From UBA6814 sp040753075 (GTDB lineage Bacteria > Desulfobacterota > Desulfovibrionia > Desulfovibrionales > Desulfovibrionaceae): a stretch of 8,141 nucleotides of DNA. Under the pieces are notes generated by a model. That model had not been told where the DNA came from. It was given only the letters and a program-made list of their open reading frames with translations, and ran no database searches. Below are positions 5,773-8,141 of the stretch, piece by piece (the first letter of the stretch is position 1; the number at the start of each line of letters is the position of its first letter). The stretch is taken from the NCBI GenBank assembly GCA_040753075.1, contig JBFMHA010000097.1:1-8141 (forward strand), written 5' to 3'. Made by a program: the position numbers and the translations under genes.

Positions 5773-6962
5773 GCCCCATCCCCTGCGCTCAGCACCAAGG
5801 CGGCGTTCAGACCCCCGAAAGCCAAAGAGGTGGACAGGGCGCAGCGCCCACGCACGGCTTGGCTTTTGGCAACGGGATACACGGGCAGGGCCGGATCGGG
5901 CTCGCTAAAGCCCACACTAGGCGGAATCTCACCGCGTTCCAGGCAGGCAAGGGTGAAGCAGGCTTCAAGTGCGCCGGCTGCGCCCAGAGTGTGGCCGGTA
6001 CAACCCTTGGTGGCGGAAAGGGGCACGCCGGGGGCCAGATCGTGTAACACCTGGGCTTCAACTGCGTCGTTCAGGGCCGTACCCGTGCCATGCACGTTCA
6101 CGAAGGCCAAGTCGGCGACCCCCGTGCCGGCCGCTGCTAGGGCGTGACGCACGGCTCTACGCAGCCCGCGGCCGTCCGGTGCTGGCGCAGTGGGGTGATG
6201 GTTATCTCCAGCTGCACCGTAGCCCAAGATGCTGCCGCGTACCGGACCCGGCGCGGACCGGGCCGCCTCGGCCGAGGCCAGGACCAGCACCCCGGCCCCC
6301 TCCCCCAGGTTCAGGCCCTTGCGGTTCCGGTCGAAGGGCCGGCACGGCGCATCGTGGGCGACCATGAGCCGGATGAAGCCCACGTAGGTGAGGTAGTGCA
6401 GCTCGTCCGCCCCGCCGGCCAGGGCCAGGTCGCACACCCCCTCGCGCACCCAGGAGGCGGCCACGCCGATGGCGTCCGCGCCCGAGGTGCAGGCGTTGGC
6501 CACGGTCTGGCAGGGGCCGGACAGGCCCAGCTCACGAGCCAGGGCTGCAGCCGGACTGCTGCAGGCGTAGGCCGCGAACTGGTCCAGGGCCGGGTCCCGC
6601 CCGGCCCGCCAGCCCGCGTAGAAGTCCATGAAGTTCAGGGCGCCGCCCACCGAAGAGCCCAGGCAGACCCCCACCCGCCGGCCGGCCAGGGCCGCCGCGT
6701 CCAGCCCGGCGTGGGCCAGGGCCTCGCCCGCGGCCAGCCGGGCCAGCCGCAGGGTGCGGGTGGCGGGGCCGTCGCCGGCCCCGGGCAGGGGCGCGCCCAC
6801 CTGGAAGGCGGGAAAGCGCAGGGCGAACTCGCCCGGGAAGCCCCGCGGGGCCGAGCAGTTGCGCCGGGACGCGAAGAGCGAGTCCACGCACGCGTCCAGA
6901 CCGAGGCCCGCGGCGCACACCGCGCCCAGGCCCAGCACCGCCACCGGCTCCACCCTCTTCAT
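5769..6962 (-). CDS. Beta-ketoacyl-ACP synthase II-like ketosynthase (FabF-type), mosaic gene
   Basis: A 397-residue condensing enzyme catalysing decarboxylative Claisen extension of an ACP-bound acyl chain with malonyl-ACP. The full thiolase-fold catalytic set is present: nucleophile Cys158 in ANACTSG, His291 in VNVHGTGT, Lys319 in ATKG and His324 in CTGHTLGAAG. The C-terminal glycine-rich AFGGLNAALV (381-390) is also normal, and length is close to the FabF norm of about 410. The ATG at 6962 overlaps the ACP stop by 4 bases, with a GGAG 12 bases upstream and GAGG nearer. Codons 1 to ~243 end almost always in G or C; from about codon 244 they change abruptly (G249-D253 is GGT GCA GCT GGA GAT), yet the frame and motifs are continuous. 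It is a pathway-specific KS in a cluster rather than the housekeeping FabF, judged from its neighbours. Confidence 0.92.
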   Translation of the reverse strand: MKRVEPVAVLGLGAVCAAGLGLDACVDSLFASRRNCSAPRGFPGEFALRFPAFQVGAPLPGAGDGPATRTLRLARLAAGEALAHAGLDAAALAGRRVGVCLGSSVGGALNFMDFYAGWRAGRDPALDQFAAYACSSPAAALARELGLSGPCQTVANACTSGADAIGVAASWVREGVCDLALAGGADELHYLTYVGFIRLMVAHDAPCRPFDRNRKGLNLGEGAGVLVLASAEAARSAPGPVRGSILGYGAAGDNHHPTAPAPDGRGLRRAVRHALAAAGTGVADLAFVNVHGTGTALNDAVEAQVLHDLAPGVPLSATKGCTGHTLGAAGALEACFTLACLERGEIPPSVGFSEPDPALPVYPVAKSQAVRGRCALSTSLAFGGLNAALVLSAGDGA

Positions 6963-7216
6963 GCCTCGCGCCGTCTCCGCTCGATGAACTCCGCCAGGGC
7001 CGCCACCGAGGCCAGGGCCTCGCGGCCCTCGTCCAGGTCGCGTATCTCCACCCCGAACCGTTTCTGCACGATGACCACGATCTCCACCGCGTCCAGGGAA
7101 TCCAGGCCCAGGCCCTCCCCGAACAGCGGGTCCTGGTCCGCGATGTCCCCGGGCCGCACGTGCTCCAGGTGAAGCTCGGCCACCAGGATCCGCTTTATCT
7201 CGTCCGCAAGCTGCAT
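6959..7216 (-). CDS. Acyl carrier protein
   Basis: An 85-residue phosphopantetheine carrier, the normal ACP size. The attachment serine is Ser40 in GLGLDSLDAVEIV, and the acidic helix II recognition region follows directly. The N-terminus MQLADEIKRILVAEL and the region GDIADQDPLFGEGLG are classic ACP features. The same frame stays open far upstream inside the acyltransferase gene, but the ATG at 7216 gives the family length and has GGAG at 7226-7229 with a 9-base spacer. It begins 5 bases after the acyltransferase stop and ends in an ATGA overlap with the ketosynthase. It would carry the growing chain for this operon; the phosphopantetheinyl transferase that activates it is not in the window. 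Confidence 0.93.
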   Translation of the reverse strand: MQLADEIKRILVAELHLEHVRPGDIADQDPLFGEGLGLDSLDAVEIVVIVQKRFGVEIRDLDEGREALASVAALAEFIERRRREA

Positions 7217-7221
7217 GGCTG

Positions 7222-8127
7222 TCAGCTCCACACGTCGTAGAAGTTGAAATACTGGTAGGGAGCCTCGCGCACCGCCCCCTCCACCCGCCGCATATAGTCC
7301 GCGGCGAACCCGGCGTAGGCCTCCCCGTCCCGCCCCAGGCCGGGGGGCACGTCCATGGCCTGCGCCACCCACAGCCGGACCCGGCCCGGACCGGTGCGCC
7401 TGCTGAGCACCACCGCCAGAGGCGCGCCCGCAGCGGAGGCGAAATAGTACGGCCCGAAGGGCGTCCGGGCCTCGCCTCCCAGGAACCGGGCGGCCAGGGT
7501 GTTGCGGTCGCTGCCGAAGGCCCGGTCGCCCATCATGCATACCAGGCCGCCCGCCTTGAGGGTGGCCAGGACCTCCAGCGCCCCGCCAAAGGGACCAGCC
7601 GGGTCGATGAAGAAGAACGGGGCCTCGCCCCCGGCGTGCTCGTGGGCGTGCCGGTCCACGTCCCCCGGGTCGCGGCGGGCCAGCACCCCCACCCGGCGGC
7701 CGGCGTCGCCCAGGATGGCGAGCACGCCCTGCCAGCAGCCCACGTGGGCGGTGACCAGCACCACCCCCCTGCCCCGAGCCGCCAGGGAGCGCAACAGATC
7801 CCTGTCTTCGGGCCGTATCTCCACGTCCAGGCTGCCCAGGATGCCCGCGGCGGCCCGGTCCACCAGCACCCTGCCGAACTCCAGGAAATGCCGGAACCGC
7901 CGCGCCAGGCCGCGCACCGGACCGTCGCCCGGGAACATCCGGCCGTGATAGGGCCGGCAGCGCCGCGCCACTCCCGGGGCGAGGGCGTACGCCAGCGCCA
8001 CGGGCCACAGGAAGGGGTAGGCCGCGCGCCGGCCGCCCAGGCGGATGGCCGCGTAGAAGAAGCGGTGCCGCCAGGGCCCGGCCAGGCTGCGGCTGGACCA
8101 GCCGGCAACGGGACGCGCGGCGCTCAT
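7222..8127 (-). CDS. LpxL/HtrB-like lysophospholipid acyltransferase
   Basis: A 301-residue, probably membrane-associated acyltransferase of the lipid A biosynthesis (LpxL/HtrB) family, about the usual length of 300-310. The N-terminus has a basic segment and a hydrophobic stretch (AAYPFLWPVALAYALAPG, 35-52), consistent with inner-membrane anchoring. The HX4D/E catalytic region reads VTAHVGCWQG (125-134): His128 is present but the acidic partner position is Gln133. Other family marks are MMGDRAFG (198-205), ARTPFGPYYFA (220-230) and the C-terminal YQYFNFYDVW (291-300). It would move the ACP-bound product, or a fatty acid, onto a membrane lipid. The ATG at 8127 has GGGAGG at 8135-8140 with a 7-base spacer and overlaps a possible upstream stop. 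First complete gene of the operon seen here. Confidence 0.85.
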   Translation of the reverse strand: MSAARPVAGWSSRSLAGPWRHRFFYAAIRLGGRRAAYPFLWPVALAYALAPGVARRCRPYHGRMFPGDGPVRGLARRFRHFLEFGRVLVDRAAAGILGSLDVEIRPEDRDLLRSLAARGRGVVLVTAHVGCWQGVLAILGDAGRRVGVLARRDPGDVDRHAHEHAGGEAPFFFIDPAGPFGGALEVLATLKAGGLVCMMGDRAFGSDRNTLAARFLGGEARTPFGPYYFASAAGAPLAVVLSRRTGPGRVRLWVAQAMDVPPGLGRDGEAYAGFAADYMRRVEGAVREAPYQYFNFYDVWS

Positions 8128-8141
8128 GCCCGGGCCTCCCG
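8124..8141 (-). CDS. Possible last codons of an upstream operon gene
   Basis: The acyltransferase ATG overlaps a TGA (8124-8126) in another minus-strand frame, preceded by codons reading REARA. This ATGA arrangement is the same as at two later junctions of the operon, suggesting that another gene ends here and that the operon continues beyond the right edge. Only five sense codons are visible, so it could be chance. Confidence 0.3.
   Translation of the reverse strand, partial: REARA

Larger units (their letters stand above)
2290..6235. other. Compositionally distinct block, likely exchanged by recombination
   Basis: GC content falls from extreme values outside the block to moderate values inside it. 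Blocks of 60 bases counted by hand give 34 G+C at 2881-2940, 36 at 3721-3780, 39 at 6001-6060 and 38 at 6181-6240, against 51 at 6241-6300 and 47 at 6421-6480; one inner block, 6121-6180, is high (47). Third codon positions shift with it. The left edge is the tRNA-Ala terminator and the right edge is inside the ketosynthase gene. The block contains two lipoprotein genes, the ligase, the CLF-like gene and the 3' part of the ketosynthase gene. Exact edges are approximate. Confidence 0.6.

Noticed and set aside
6959..8008. Minus-strand frame of 349 codons ending in the ACP, as an ACP fusion protein
   Set aside because: The upstream part is an out-of-frame shadow of the acyltransferase gene; the ATG at 7216 gives a standard 85-residue ACP with a ribosome site.
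1..8141. CRISPR array, transposase, toxin-antitoxin or phage defence genes
   Set aside because: No regularly spaced repeats, transposase motifs or paired small toxin-like frames were seen on either strand.

Overview
The window comes from a GC-rich bacterial chromosome. The gene types and style (rlmE beside a DUF3880-type glycosyltransferase, a tRNA-linked junction, a lipid-type biosynthetic operon) would fit a high-GC Desulfovibrio-like deltaproteobacterium, but this placement is inference; no marker gene in the window fixes the taxon. Both flanks are extremely GC-rich (for example 51 of 60 bases at 6241-6300). The middle, about 2290-6235, is clearly less so (34 of 60 at 2881-2940, 36 of 60 at 3721-3780).

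Layout from left to right. (1) The 5' part of rlmE (FtsJ/RrmJ-type 23S rRNA 2'-O-methyltransferase) on the minus strand, running off the left edge. (2) Divergent from it, a 505-residue DUF3880/CgeB-like glycosyltransferase on the plus strand. (3) A complete tRNA-Ala(CGC) gene with a recognisable promoter and a strong intrinsic terminator. It is followed directly by a 10-bp tandem repeat that resembles the arm-type repeats seen next to tRNA-targeting integrases, although no integrase is present. (4) A two-gene operon of small predicted lipoproteins on the plus strand, with its own consensus-like promoter. (5) Convergent with it, and only 15 bases away, a tight minus-strand operon read from the right edge leftwards: LpxL/HtrB-like acyltransferase, acyl carrier protein, ketosynthase, short chain-length-factor-like ketosynthase, and AMP-dependent acyl/aryl ligase. 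Four successive junctions are overlapping or 5 bases apart, so the five genes are almost certainly co-translated.

The gene set of the minus-strand operon (ligase for a starter acid, ACP, KS plus KS-like partner, membrane acyltransferase) is that of an aryl-polyene (APE)-like or related type II fatty-acid/polyketide pathway making a membrane-anchored lipid or pigment. Ketoreductase, dehydratase, exporter and LolA-type genes would be expected beyond 8141, upstream in the operon. The ligase would load a starter onto the ACP, the KS/CLF pair would extend it, and the acyltransferase would attach the product to a lipid in the inner membrane.

The most unusual signal is compositional. The ketosynthase gene is a mosaic: its first ~243 codons look like the GC-rich flanks, while its last ~154 codons and everything downstream to the tRNA look like DNA of different origin. 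The reading frame and the catalytic residues are intact across the join. This suggests that a block reaching from the tRNA-Ala junction into the ketosynthase gene was replaced by recombination with a divergent relative.
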